A DNA stretch of 64,000 bases from a virus, in the IMG/VR virus record IMGVR_UViG_3300048088_000314, positions 26,805 through 90,804 of that record. One strand, 5' to 3'. A program made the translations under genes and the position numbers. The number at the start of each line of letters is the position of its first letter. The stretch's first letter is position 1. Under the pieces are notes generated by a model, which saw only the letters and a program-made list of their open reading frames with translations, was not told the origin of the DNA and did no database searches. Positions 8,001 through 19,800 of the stretch are shown piece after piece.

Positions 8001-10868
8001 TCCGCGCCATTGGCGCCGGCGCCGGTTTTCCCGGATACGGGCGGCTCAGGCACCATGGATATCCTGCAGGCGCATCAGGCTGTCTCAGATGCGCTCGACC
8101 AGGCGGGGCCTCGGAAACACGCTGTCGAGGCACCCGGGATCCCGCCGACTATTCCACCGGCGGTCAGTCCGGATACGGCGATAATGCTGCAGGCGCACGA
8201 CGACGAAGGCAACGCGATCGACACCACGCCCGAACCGACTCCGCGCGGAGTCGAACCGCCGACACCAGAACTGCGCGCAACCCCAACCTCACCGCGTAAT
8301 GAACAGGTATCGCAGGCGACCCAGGACGTTCTCCGGGAGCACGGCGAGATGCCGAGCGAGCCGTTCTATGGACGCGCCATCCCGTTCAGCCAGTTGCCCG
8401 AGCGCGGCGGTGGACCGCCAGTCCAGTACGGCATGCCGAGCGAAGGGCGCGGCGGAATTGGCATGCCGAGCGAGGCTGCCGTTCCGGTCACTCCTACGGG
8501 AATCAAGGGCGGAATCGGCACCGACTATGTCGAGCCGCCACCGCCGGATTGGACCCAGCCGGAGTATTGGACCCGGCAGCGCTACGAGCAGTGGAACCCG
8601 GCGACTCAGCCGGTGCCGTCCGCGCCCGCCGCTCCAACGCCGATGCCGCAGAGGCCTGTCGTCGCTACAGAAGGCCCGATGCCGCAGAGACAGGTCACCC
8701 CGCCTGCTACCGCAGAAGCGCCGGCAGCAGCGCCCGAAGCGCCAGCGGTCACGACGCCGACGACGGTATCGGCGGCGACCAAGCCAGACCTGTTCGCGCC
8801 AGCGCCGACAACGGCGGCTGCGCCAGCGACGGCTCCCGCCGCAGCGCCGGAGGTCTGGGGCGACTCACTTGGAGTCGGCGTCCACAACGTCCTCAAGAGC
8901 CCAGGCGGCTACCAGCATGGCGGCGACGATCCAAAGACGGTTTTCGGCGAGATCAGGAAGCAGCCAGAAAACCATTGGCAGGGCAAGGACGTGATCCTGT
9001 CGAGCGGCACCAACGGCAACGACATGCCGACCGTCCTCGAGACGATGAATTATCTCAAGGGACACGGCGCCAACGTCGCGGTCATTGGCTATGGTTCGAA
9101 GTACGCCGACAGGGACGCGCAGCTTCAGCAGTACGCCAAGGATGCCGGCGTTGCCTATGTCAAGGCGGGAGTCAATGACGGCACCCACATGAGCCCGGGT
9201 GGCTATGCGGACGCCACGGCGCGGGCCCAGCAGGCGCTCGCGACTTCTCGGGCTCCGAGAGCCATGGCTGATGGCGATGTCTATGCGTCCGATCCCAAGT
9301 CGCCGAACTCTGGCGCGGTCATCCCGAGCACCCCGACGCCAGCCGCGCCGGATGCGCGCAAATCTGCCGCGCAAACGAACGCGAAAACCGCTATCGACAC
9401 AATGGCGGGGCTCGGCGGCAGCAAGGTATTCCAGGCCGCAGGCCTTACCCATGCCATGTACGAGGGCGGGTTCGCTGACAATTGGGTGTTGAGCGGTATC
9501 CCCGGCGAGGACAGTCGCGGTCATTTGCAATTCAACGCGAACGGGCAGCGTCCGCTTTACGAGCGATGGCTGGCGGCTAACGGGAAACCTGTGGATTCGC
9601 ACAGCACGGCTGATCAGTTCGCCTACATGACCCAGTGGGTGAAGACGCATCATCCGGAGGCGTTGACGACCAATGATCCGCGGGTGGCGATGGATGCCAT
9701 CGGCGATTTCGAGCACTATACGGGATACGCGCCGGGCCAGGGCCAGCGGATGGGGAATTACCCAATCGCGGAGAAGATGGTCAACGGCGATCTCAGCGTG
9801 ACCCCGAGCGGGCCGATCGGCGGCACCCGCGGTGGTGGAGGCGCCGGTGGTGGCGCCGCGGGCGCAGGAACGGGGGCGAACCCCAACGCCCCTCCCGCAA
9901 CGCCGGAGAACGTCAGCAACGCCGCCCGGCAACTCTCCGCCCAGGCTCCGCCGCACGAGCGCAACGCCCTTTACACGTGGCTGCACAGCCCCGGCGGGAT
10001 GCTGTTTATGATCGGCGCCGGCATGCTCGCCTCCGGATCGCCGTACCCCGGCGTCGCGCTGGGCCAGGGTCTCGAGTTCGCGGCCAAGGGGCTGATGACG
10101 GGCGAGGCCCAGGAGAACAAGAACGAGCTCGCCGAGATCCGCGCCGAGCACTACCGCGAGATGGCGGATGCAGCCGCGGGTAAGCTGGGCCTGACCCAGC
10201 AACTCGGCGAGGGCCGGCTGGCGAACCAGCAGACGCAACTCCAGTTGACCGCTGAGCGTCTGGCCAATTCGCAGCAGGTCGCGCAGAACAACATCCTCAT
10301 CGCGACCCAGAAACTCGACTTGGCCAAGAGCGCGGAGGAGCGTCGACTGGCCGAGGGACAGCGCCGCGATGCGATCAAGATGATGATCGGCCTCCAGCCG
10401 AAGGGTGAGATGGCGATCCTCCAGGCAGTGATGGATCAGCCGAATGGACCCAAGACGATCCCCGAGGCTGAGGCGGCGATTGCCGCGGCGAAGCGTGATC
10501 CTTCCAAGGCACAGGGGGTCCAGGTCGCGATCGAGGCCGAGGCGCGCAAGCGAGCCTCCCTCGATCTGCAGGCGCACAATGCCGACCCGACCAACATCGG
10601 GCGCACCTTCGATACCCAGGCCGCGACCAAGCAGCACCTGGACGAGCTCCGGGCGACATTGGGGGCGACTGCGGCGCCCGCGGCACCCGCTCCGGCCGCT
10701 CCCGCTGCAGCGCCGCAAGGGGCGCCCGCAGCGCAAGGTGCAAAGCCCGATTGGGCAGTCCCCGTCCTGGGCGATCAGCATTACCTGGATGGCAAGCCGA
10801 TATTCACTGACGGAAGGGCGTGGTATTTCGGCGATCACACGCCGGCGGGAGCCGCCGCAACCCAGTAA
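5064..10868 (+). CDS. Giant virion protein with SGNH-hydrolase and tail-lysozyme domains (1,934 aa)
   Basis: Residues 1-280 are Gln/Ala/Thr-rich (NPYTTDVTNQL, repeated QQ). Residues about 300-1250 are Gly/Pro-rich linkers with tags such as RGGRLGFADGGGIG (about 316-330) and KRGGRFGEGGGIG (about 875). Residues about 1262-1395 form an SGNH/GDSL hydrolase: G1266-D-S1268 nucleophile, SSGTNGND block, and D1372-x-x-H1375. Residues about 1455-1575 match phage tail lysozyme: MYEGGF with probable catalytic E1467, then RGHLQF. A hydrophobic Gly-rich stretch (about 1644-1676) and a long coiled coil (about 1675-1790) follow. Likely an ejected or tail-tip protein that opens the cell wall; the SGNH domain may deacylate cell-surface polymers. 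ATG 5064 is chosen because the frame has a stop at 5004 and no earlier start codon. One dispersed palindrome copy encodes TPRGV at residue about 1059. Confidence 0.8.
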   Translation: MSSQGATTTTSSAPPPQVMQNYTQLTGAATGVAQQPLNLYTAPVVAGFTPQQQQAFQDVQNASGIQTPYINAAAQEYATATTPLWPTLPTFGTGSVNTYLNPYTTDVTNQLTNLYDQQNAQAAAQLAGQSTTAGAYGGDREAVAQGIQTQQEQMAQAPTLAQVQQQGYQQAVNEFNNQQATQLAAEQANSWLASQAGFGLAGLGSQAQSAALQGASAEMQAGAAQQALAQQQLNVPYQQYQQTQAYPYQQLSFLTPIVEGTGSLSGGTGSTTQPPPSMLGQVAGAATAGAGLINAFPSSPSYPPVDYATNPTGGFARGGRLGFADGGGIGSGGLNLPGSPSGGIGTLNFPDLSISFIPPPPTSAGGKSMFNPTQPDVTTTTSGGGGGILGAVGPLLTIAKFVVPLIGAKDGGAMREHRAAGGTGGIGDYTSLATPALPVPTLELPWLKMMQHQQGSHMGAGPPKAPTPGAAPDPMKGVQDLGGAVGSLGKLFNSDSTGGDYGGGGDSTTTGKSGGGAIGRAHYQTGGPGPTSVPTSVMAQFGGAPPNVQSQLQQLLQLPLAQLQEMAVQYPPTTSQGQMIAQAIAQKQATPGSGTAPQTPAPQQPFVGLGGSGGSTGGTASLATSPESYGGTSHLASGGQAEAADTRGYVTPEELDPRPVVDHSGSTVKVNYPSEGKSLDLGLPPIRPERRAAGGSAGAAMPVVPHVSLSGGEWAPVPTSDASAPAHLPITGPANNAPLGGTQQAGENNTSPAAFFTSSMPTANGVAIPQLSNQMFGPVQGVTPGSGLPGWYAPLPQQTVFGTGPGGSTIFPTSTAFTPAMAPITSVYGGSVPTWAGGSSAPAPATGGTMTQDQIDQMNAATTAANYAQAASGYKRGGRFGEGGGIGGSRPFRGHFDEGGDLNPGDELPIPSAPVDAGYVDAGVAGSGAGPGTLDLLQEREAEDRVRADRALAKITASAEGKGGIGKSVTGHPMLMREPSAPLAPAPVFPDTGGSGTMDILQAHQAVSDALDQAGPRKHAVEAPGIPPTIPPAVSPDTAIMLQAHDDEGNAIDTTPEPTPRGVEPPTPELRATPTSPRNEQVSQATQDVLREHGEMPSEPFYGRAIPFSQLPERGGGPPVQYGMPSEGRGGIGMPSEAAVPVTPTGIKGGIGTDYVEPPPPDWTQPEYWTRQRYEQWNPATQPVPSAPAAPTPMPQRPVVATEGPMPQRQVTPPATAEAPAAAPEAPAVTTPTTVSAATKPDLFAPAPTTAAAPATAPAAAPEVWGDSLGVGVHNVLKSPGGYQHGGDDPKTVFGEIRKQPENHWQGKDVILSSGTNGNDMPTVLETMNYLKGHGANVAVIGYGSKYADRDAQLQQYAKDAGVAYVKAGVNDGTHMSPGGYADATARAQQALATSRAPRAMADGDVYASDPKSPNSGAVIPSTPTPAAPDARKSAAQTNAKTAIDTMAGLGGSKVFQAAGLTHAMYEGGFADNWVLSGIPGEDSRGHLQFNANGQRPLYERWLAANGKPVDSHSTADQFAYMTQWVKTHHPEALTTNDPRVAMDAIGDFEHYTGYAPGQGQRMGNYPIAEKMVNGDLSVTPSGPIGGTRGGGGAGGGAAGAGTGANPNAPPATPENVSNAARQLSAQAPPHERNALYTWLHSPGGMLFMIGAGMLASGSPYPGVALGQGLEFAAKGLMTGEAQENKNELAEIRAEHYREMADAAAGKLGLTQQLGEGRLANQQTQLQLTAERLANSQQVAQNNILIATQKLDLAKSAEERRLAEGQRRDAIKMMIGLQPKGEMAILQAVMDQPNGPKTIPEAEAAIAAAKRDPSKAQGVQVAIEAEARKRASLDLQAHNADPTNIGRTFDTQAATKQHLDELRATLGATAAPAAPAPAAPAAAPQGAPAAQGAKPDWAVPVLGDQHYLDGKPIFTDGRAWYFGDHTPAGAAATQ
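8237..8252. repeat. Dispersed palindrome copy (exact)
   Basis: GACTCCGCGCGGAGTC, extended to 18 bp by C/G flanks. In-frame as TPRGV within a Pro-rich linker of the 1,934-aa protein. Confidence 0.95.
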
Positions 10869-10882
10869 TCAAAGGTTAGAGT

Positions 10883-13800
10883 ATGCTGCGTGACGGAGGC
10901 AGACCGGGGTTTGCGGAAGGTGGCGACTCTGGCGACCAAGTCATCCCGTCTGACTTGCCGCCTCCGCCGCCCGGCGCGACCACAGAGCCGCCGCAGGAAC
11001 TGCCGCCGCTTCCAGCCGGCGCGACGCTTACGCCGCCTCCGCCGCCACCAGGCGCGACGACCACGCCGCCGTCACTCTTTGCCAAAGATAAACCCCTGGT
11101 TCCCAAAACCCAGGACGACATCAGAACCTCGGCGCCGGGATCTTGGATCAAGGATCCTCTAACGGGGGCGCTTTATCAAAAGCCTGTTCCTGCGCCTGCC
11201 GAAAAAGCGCCAGCACCAAAGCTGGATTTCCGCGGTCTTACCCCCGAGCCAACGCCAAGTGTCATGGGCGCGGCGGGGCGCGGTTTTGAGCGGGGTGTTG
11301 GCCCCGCCGCTGGTGGATTCGTCGGTGCTGGCGCACTCGGAGAGGCGGGTGCCATTGGAGGCGCAGCCGTTGCCGGACCTCCCGGCGCTTTGGTTGGTGG
11401 CATAGCTGGGGCGCTTACGGGCGCTCTGGGTGGCGGCTACGCTGTTGGCGCCGCCCAGAATTGGTTACTCAAACAATTGCCGGACAGCGTTCAGCGATGG
11501 CTCGGGCAAAGCGATGAGCAGCAGGCGGCTGATGTCGAGGCACATGGTATCCCGGCAGAATTGGGCGAGTTTCTCCCAAACTTGATCGCCGCGCCACCAC
11601 GTCTCGCTGCCGCGGCCATTCGTGAAGGGGCCGGAGCAGTCGAGCGATTGCTGACGAGTCGATTTGGTGCGCCAGTGACGGGTGCCGCGATCATGGGCGG
11701 CCAAAGTGTGGCACAACAGGAACTCGCGAAAGGCGAAATCAGTCCAAAGGAAACAGCGATTGCGGCAGGCGAAGGCCTGTTGATGGGGCACCCGAGCCCG
11801 ATTGGTGAGCGACTTCTGAGTGCGGGCGCGAGGCCGGTTCGAGCAATCACCGGGAGAGGAGAGCCGACACCGGGCGGAGAGGGCGGTGGTGCCGGTCAGG
11901 AAGGTGGCGCACCGCCTCCCGCTCTCGGCGAGGTCATGGGCATCCCCATGGGCGACAACAACGTGCAGCGCATGACGGTTTCCCGGGTCACCCCGGAAGG
12001 CGATGTGGTGCTTGTCGACCAAGCGGGGCTGGCTCATCCTATGACGGCGGCGGATGTAGCCCGCCTGCGCACCGAGCCACCTCCCGAGGAAGCCGCGCCG
12101 AGTGCCGAGACGCCACCGCCCCCAGGGACGCCGCCAGCAGGCGAAGCGCCCCCCCCCGAAGGTGAGACTCGCCCGCCGCCAGCGGGTGCCGCGGGCGTAA
12201 CGCCCAGCTTCGACATCTTCCCACCGGACGAACTGCCGCCAGCACCGCCGGGGGCGACAAGAGAACCCCCGCCCGCTGAACCGCCGCCGGCAGCCGCGCC
12301 AGCCGCTCAAGTAGCCGCCGCAGATCAGGCCGCTGCTGCGGAGCGCGCAGCGACCGCCGCACAGGCACCGGCGCAGCCCGGCGAACTCGACCAGCGCATC
12401 GCCGCGGATCAGGCCGACGTTGCCGCGGCGCAGGCCGGCGCTGCGGAGCCGGCACCTGCTGCTGCTCCAGCCGCAGCCCCGGCGCTACCGGACGGCTATC
12501 GGATCGAGCCCTTCGAGGGCGCCACCGTTACCGGCAACCCGGTAACGCGCTACCGCTTGATCGGGCCGTCTGGGAACATGATGGCCGAGGGCGGCAATCT
12601 CACGGAATTGGCCGCTCATGCCCGGCGGGTAGCGGCGATCCGCGCCGCGCCGACTCCGCGCGGAGTCGAGCCGGCTCCCGAGCAAGCGCCACCCGCTCCC
12701 GAGCCAGCGGCGGCACCAGAAGCCCGCCCAGCGCAGGAAGCGCCGCCGCCCCCTGTTGCGGCACCCGAGCCGGTTGAGGCCGCTCCCGCGCCCCCAGAGC
12801 CGGCCGCCGCTACACCGGAAGCGGAGAATGGCGGCTACAAAGTTGTATCCCGGAATAATGGCATTCGAGAGTTCTGGTGGATACAGCGACCGGATGGTTC
12901 GCTTGTCGGGCCAGGAAGATCAGGAACGGCAGTCGAGACCCGCGAAGAAGCCGAATGGGCTCTGCCCTACTATGTTGAGGCTGGCAAGTTGATTGCTGCC
13001 AAGACTTCGCCGCCAGAGCCTGTCGCGCCAGCCGCCGCCGAGCCAGCCAACACGCCAGTCGTCACCCAGGAGAAGCACACCAAGACCGGCGCTGACCTGT
13101 GGTTCGTCCGCTTCCCCGAGAAGACGACGGGGCTGGGGCCGCTGGCGCGCTCGCTCAAGGGGTATTGGTCGGCCTTCCGCGGCGGCGGCATGCAGCCGGG
13201 CTGGGCCTTCAAGAGCCTTGAAGCTGCCAACGAGTTCGCTACCCGGGCACGGTTGCCTGGCGAAAAGCCGACGCCAATCCCGGAGGGCGCAGCACCACCG
13301 GCGGTAGAGACGACGCCAGAGTCATCGCCGGCTCAGCCCGAAGCCGCGACACCGCCGGCCGCTCTGGCCTATGTTTCGACGCTACGTGATCCCGCGCGGC
13401 GCGAGTACGCGACGCAATACCTCCGGTATCTCCTGGGACGCCGCGACGAACCGGATACCGATCTCTCGCCGATGGCGCAGCAGGGCATCAGGCTGCGTCT
13501 CGATGAGTTGGCTGGAAGCCGCGCCGGGCCGGCAGGTGAGCCGATGCCGCCGAGCGGCGAGCGCCCCGCTGCGCCGCCATCACCGTTCGACGCTTGGGCC
13601 GACGAGGTTTTCAAGGTTTACCAAGAGCAGGGGTCGGAAGCCGCAAACACCCTCTTTGATACGATCGCCACGCGCGAGAATCTGTCGGTGGAGCAATGGT
13701 CCCAGATTTCTCAGCAGGTGCGCGACCGCGTCGAGGCGGCCAGCCTCCCGTGGGGAAAGGGAGTGAATTACGTCCCGCCAGAGCGGCCTGTTGAAACGCC

Positions 13801-16800
13801 GGCCGGTCCACGGCCTGTCGAGGATGCAGCGGCTACGGAGCGCCGCAACTTCGTAGACGCTCTGAATTTGACGAACAGCGTCGAAAGAAACGGTGCCCGC
13901 TACTCGATTGAGAACCAGGATGGACGATTCCGCGGGGTCGTCGGCGGAGAGGGGCTAACCCCGGCATACATCGGGGAGTGGACTCCGAACCGAGGCAGCG
14001 CAATACAGGCGGCGCGAGATTATGCTTTCAGGGCAGAAACGCCGGAGCCACCGCGCGCCGAACCTATCGCCGAGACGCGCGCAGAGGCGGAACGTGCAGA
14101 GCCAGCCCCGCGGGAAGAGCCGGCCGCGCCGCGCGCCGAGGCCAAGCCTGCCGTTACGCCCGCCGCCGGCACCCCCATGTGGGCGCACATCGGAAAGAAT
14201 TATCTCGACCGCGACCTCTACCGCGACAAGAACGGCGTGCGGTCCTACGTCGATGACAACGGTATCCGCCACACCGAGCCGGTCCAGATCATCCCGACCC
14301 GTGGCGGCATGCGCTACAGCACCGCGGAGCCGCTCAACAAGGATCCGGAGTGGCAGGTCGCCCAGCCGCGCGACGCTTACGAGGACGAGCACGGCCTCCC
14401 GATCGAGAAGGAATACTACCGGAAGGAGCCGGAGAACCTGGAACAGAGGATCGCGCGGCAGCTTGAGAACGCCCGCGAGGTCACCGAAGCCAACCCGACA
14501 AGAGCAGAGATCGAGGCCGGCAACTACCCGAAGGGCCGGGTCAACTTCTACGGTATTCCCTTCGTCATGGAGAACGCACGCGGTGCGCTGCGTGAAGGTA
14601 TCGACGAACATGGCGAGCCATGGGAATCCCAATTGGCTGCCGATTATGGCTACATCTCGCGCACCGTTGGGGCGGAGGGCACCGATAACGTCGATGCGTT
14701 CATCGGCCCTGACCTGGGGAGCCAACAGGCCTTTGTGATCGACCAGTTCGACCCGGACGACGGGTTTGACGAACACAAGGTGATGCTCGGCTACAAGGAC
14801 TGGCCGGCGGCGCGCGACGCCTATCTCGATTCGTTCTCCGATGGCCGCGGTGGCGAACGCCTCGGCAACTACACGCCGATGTCGCTCGACCAACTCAAGG
14901 CATGGCTGGACACCGGCGACACCCGCAACCCGATCGGCCAACAGGCCTTGCCGCTTGGACGAGAGGAGCCGACCCGTGGAGTTCAAAACGCCGTACCTCC
15001 TGGCGATGAGGGAGAGAGACCCGCAACTGTTCAACGCCCTGCGGAGGAACGGGGAAATGAACCGGCACCTGCAGCAGAAGAGCGAGCAGGCGCACCAACT
15101 CCTCGAGGAGATCTTGAAGCACGATCCGAAGCCATCCTTGCCGAAGATGAGGGAGGCGGAGGAGATCGTGCTGGCGACGCTGATCGAGTTCCCGGCGGAC
15201 AACGAGAGGGAGCCGAGCCAGGAGCCGCCGCAGGACCTGCCGACACATCCGGGGCAATTCGGCCGCCGACGCGGGAGATAGACCTCGAGCCGGGCAAGGA
15301 GGTTGGCGTTCCGTCTCAGGCGGGGCGCGTGGTGGATTGGGAGGTCAAGGGCACCAACTTCCCGCTGACCGCCGAGGCTATCTCCGAGAACCGCTCACCG
15401 CTTGCCAAGGCGCGCGACAACCTTGCCGCGATCGAACTGGCGAAGCGCCTCGTCGCCGAGAAACGCCCGGCGACCCGCGCAGAACAGGCGCTGCTCGCCC
15501 GCTATGTCGGCTGGGGTGGAGTCTCCGGTGCGTTCAAGGACAGGGCTGGCAATTTCCGCAAAGGGTTCGAGGATGTTGGCCAGCGCTTAGCGCAGGTGCT
15601 GACCAAGCCGGAATACGACGCCGCGGCGCAGTCAACGCTGTATGCCCACTACACTAGCGAGCCAGTCATTAAGGCCATGTGGTCGGCGATGCAGCGTATG
15701 GGGTTCAAGGGCGGGAGCGTGTTCGAGCCGGGCATGGGCATCGGCCACTTCCTCGGGTTCATGCCGCCCGACATAGCGCAGACGTCACGGTATCACGGGC
15801 TCGAGATCGACCCGATGACCGCGACGATCGCCAAGCTGCTCTACCCGGAGTCGGGCATTAGGCAAGCTGACTTCAAGAGCACGCCCTATCCCGAGAATGT
15901 GTTTGATATCGCGATCGGCAATCCGCCGTTCCACGATGTCGTCGTCCAGAGCGACCCCAAGTATCGTGCGCGCGGCTTTGTGCTGCACGACTACTTCTTT
16001 GCCAAGAGCCTCGACAGCGTGCGCCCCGGTGGGTTGCTGGGCTTCATCACCAGCGCCGGCACGATGAACAAGCTCGACACCAAGGCGCGGAAATATCTCG
16101 CCGACCGGGCGGAGTTCGTCGGCGGGGTGCGCATGCCGTCGTCGACTTTCGCGCGCTCAGCCAATACCGAAGTCACCACCGACATCTTGTTCTTCAAGAA
16201 GCGGGGGCAGATCCTCGACCATGCCGAGAACGAGTTGCCCGAATGGACCCAGACGGTGCAGCGCGACCTGCCGAACCGCGCCGGCGAGATTATGGGGGCG
16301 AACGTCAATCGCTATTTCAGCGAGCATCCCGAACAGGTCCTCGGTGAAGAGGGGATGTTCGACAAGCTGGTTGCCGGCGAGCGCTATGCGGTGCGACCGA
16401 CCCCGGGGATGGACGTTCCTGCCGCGCTGAATGAGGCATTGGCGCGGCTCCCTGAGAACATAATGACCGAGGCCCCGTCGCCGAAGGAACTCGCCGAACT
16501 CGATTTCTCCCGCGACGAGCGTAAGGACGGCAGCTTCTACGAAGCGCCGGACGGCACGCTGATGCAGTATCGCGACGGCGCTGGCCGCCCGGTGGCACGG
16601 CGCGGCGCCGGTGTCGAGGGTGGCCGGACCTCCGCTGAGATGAAACTGATCCGGGAGCTTGTCCCGATCCGTGACGCGATGCGGGCGGTCTATCGTGCCG
16701 ATCTGGGGGGCGGCGAGGAAGCCATCGCCGCGCGCACCGAGTTTAACCGGGTCTACGACGAGTTCGTTTCCCGCCGCGGCCCGCTCAACAAGACCGAGTA

Positions 16801-19800
16801 TTCCTACCGTAGACCGACCCCGGCACAGCTTGAGAATCTGCGCTCCGAGGCTCGCGAGGACGCGCGTGACCTGGGTCGCGAGTTTGACGAGGGCGATTTC
16901 GACGCCCGGCCGCTTATCGAAAAAAAGGCCTCGGCAGCGGCCATCGCGTCAGCCCGCCAGGAAGCGCGCAACCGTGCCGCAGCCGAGGGGCGTGAGTTCA
17001 ACGAAGGGACGTTCGACCCGGCGGATGTTCCCGACATCACCATCCCCAAGAAGGAAAACCTCGACGCTTTCAGCCAGGACCCCGAGCACCATCGCCTTGC
17101 GGCGATCGAGCAATACGACGACCGCACTGGCGTCGCGACGAAGCGCACGATCTTCTTCGAGAACCCGCTCGACGTCCGGCCCGAGCCGCAAGTCAATTCG
17201 GCCAACGACGGTGTGCTGTGGTCCCTCAACCAGCATGGCAAACTTGACCTCGACCAGATCGCCGAGAAGCTGGGAAAGTCGCGCGATGACGTGATCAAGG
17301 AACTGGGTGACAGCGTCTATCGGGTTCCCGGCACCGACGAAACCTACCAGACCGCCGACGAATATCTGTCGGGCGACGTGGTCTCAAAGCTGGAAGAGGC
17401 CCGCGCAGCGCTCGAGAGCGATCCGAAGGTACAGCGCAACGTCGAAGCGTTGGAGAAGGTCCAGCCCGCGCCGATCTCGCCTGCGGACATTTCGATCCGC
17501 CTTGGTATGCCGTGGATGGGGACCAAGGAAGTCGGCGACTTCATGCGCGAAGGGCTCAACCTGGGGGGCGGCGCAGAGGCACGCTATCTGCCGGCGCTGG
17601 GTCGTTGGATCGTCGGCCTGGGCGGTGATTATGGCGATGGCCGCGCGGAATGGTCGACCCTGCGCATGAACGCAGAGGACCTCCTTACCCACGCCCTCAA
17701 TCGCACGGCACCGAAGGTATTTGACCCCGGGGAAAAGAAGGGCTCCCGAGTTCTCAACGAGGACGCCACCCAGGCAGCGCAGGATAAAGTCCAGGCGATG
17801 CACGAGGCGTTCGAGCGCTACGTCTACGGCAATGGCAGTCCCGAACAGATCGAGCGGCTCGACCGCATCGCCGCGCTCTATAACGACCGCCACAACCGCG
17901 AAGTCATGCGGCAGTGGAATGGCGACTACCTGACGACGCCGGGTATCGCCAAGGGCTGGTCATGGCGCCCCCATCAGCTTCGCGCTATCGCCCGTATCAT
18001 CCAGAGCGGAAACACGTACATCGCGCACGCGGTCGGCGCCGGCAAAACGTCGGTCGCGATCGGCGCGGCGATGGAGATGCGCCGGCTGGGGCTCGTCCGC
18101 AAGCCGATGATCGTGGTCCCGAACCACATGCTCGGCCAATTCGCCAAGGAGTGGTACGAGCAGTACCCCACGGCCCGTCTGATGATCGCCGACGAGCAGC
18201 GGTTCCACACCGACCGCCGGCGCCAGTTCGTCGCCGACGTGGCGCAGCAAGACCTCGACGGGGTGGTGATCACCAACTCCGCCTTTAAGAAGCTGGCTGT
18301 CTCCAAGGAGTACGAGGCCAAGCTGATCCAGGACGAGATCGCCCAACTCGACGAGGCGATGGAAGGGCTGGGGCAGGATCCAACCAAACTCACGAGTGTC
18401 AGCGCCGGAGCGCGCGACAACATGAGCACGGTCAAAAAGCTCCAATCCAAAAAACTGAAAATGGAGGAGCGGCTCCGAGGCGCCACCGCGACCGACGTTG
18501 ATCAGACGCACACCTTCGAGGAACTCGGCGTCGATTTCATGTTCGTTGACGAGGCGCATCAGTTCCGCAAACTGGCCTTCGCCTCGCAGATGTCCGTGAA
18601 GGGAATCTCGCAGGAAGGCTCGGACATGGCGTGGGACCTCTACGCCAAGACCCGTTACCTCGACGAGCAGAACCCGGGCCGCTCCCTGGTGATGATGTCG
18701 GGCACGCCGGTCACCAACACGATCGGCGAACTCTACTCTCTCAGCCGCTACATGCAGCGCGCGGAATTGGAGAAGCAGGGCATCCCGTCCTTTGATGCCT
18801 GGGCTCAAACCTATGGCCGCGAAGCGACCGAACTCGAGCAGACGGCACAGGGCACCTATGAGCCGGTGACCCGGTTCTCCAAGATCGTCAACGCCCCCGA
18901 GCTCTATAAGATGGTCGGGCAGGTGATGGACGTGGTGACGCCGAACGAACTATCGCAATACGTCATCCGCCCCGCACTGGATAACGGCCAGCGCACGACG
19001 CATCTGGCCGAGCGCTCGATGTGGCTCGACAACTTCCAGGAAGAACTCGGGGATCGCGTGCGGGCGATTCGCAGCCGGAAGGGTCCGCCGTCGAAGGGCG
19101 ACGATATCCTGTTGTCGGTCATCAACGATGGGCGCCTGGGGGCGATCGACCCGCGGTTCATCGATCCGTCCTACGGGACGGGGAATGCGCCGTCGAACAC
19201 GCCGAGCAAGCTGGACACGATGATCGACAATGTTCATCGCATCTGGCGCGATACAGCGAACCAGCCCTTCTACGAACCCGGCACCGGCAAGGAGTTGTTC
19301 CGCGGGCCGGCAACCCAACTGGTGTTCTCGAATCTCGGTATCCAGGGCCGCGATGGCGGGTTCTCCGGCTATCAGCACATGAGGCGGGAGTTGATCCGTC
19401 GCGGCGTGCCCGCGAGCGAGATTTCCTTCGTCAAGGACTTCGATGGCAAACCCTCGGAGAAGCAGCGGCTATTCAACGACATGAATGCGGGCAAGACCCG
19501 TATCCTGATCGGTTCGACCCAGAAGATGGGCACCGGCCTCAACGTGCAGCGCCGACTGGTGGCGGTGCACAATCTTGACCCGCTGTGGTTCCCGGCGGAC
19601 GACGAGCAGCGGGTCGGCCGCATCCTGCGCCAGGGCAATCTCAACCCGACGATCCAGGTGCACGACTACTCGACTAAGGGCACCTACGACTCCACCATGT
19701 GGGGGATGATGGGCCGCAAAGGGCGGTTCATCGAGCAGTTCTTCCGCGGGGATCCTAACCTCCGAGAGATCGAGGACCTGGGCGAGGCCAGCGTCTACGA

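Noticed and set aside
8865-10838. Long open frame on the minus strand opposite the 1,934-aa gene (657 codons)
   Set aside because: It is the mirror of a G+C-rich coding sequence: no domain, Arg/Leu-rich composition, and the plus-strand protein has clear motifs in the same place.
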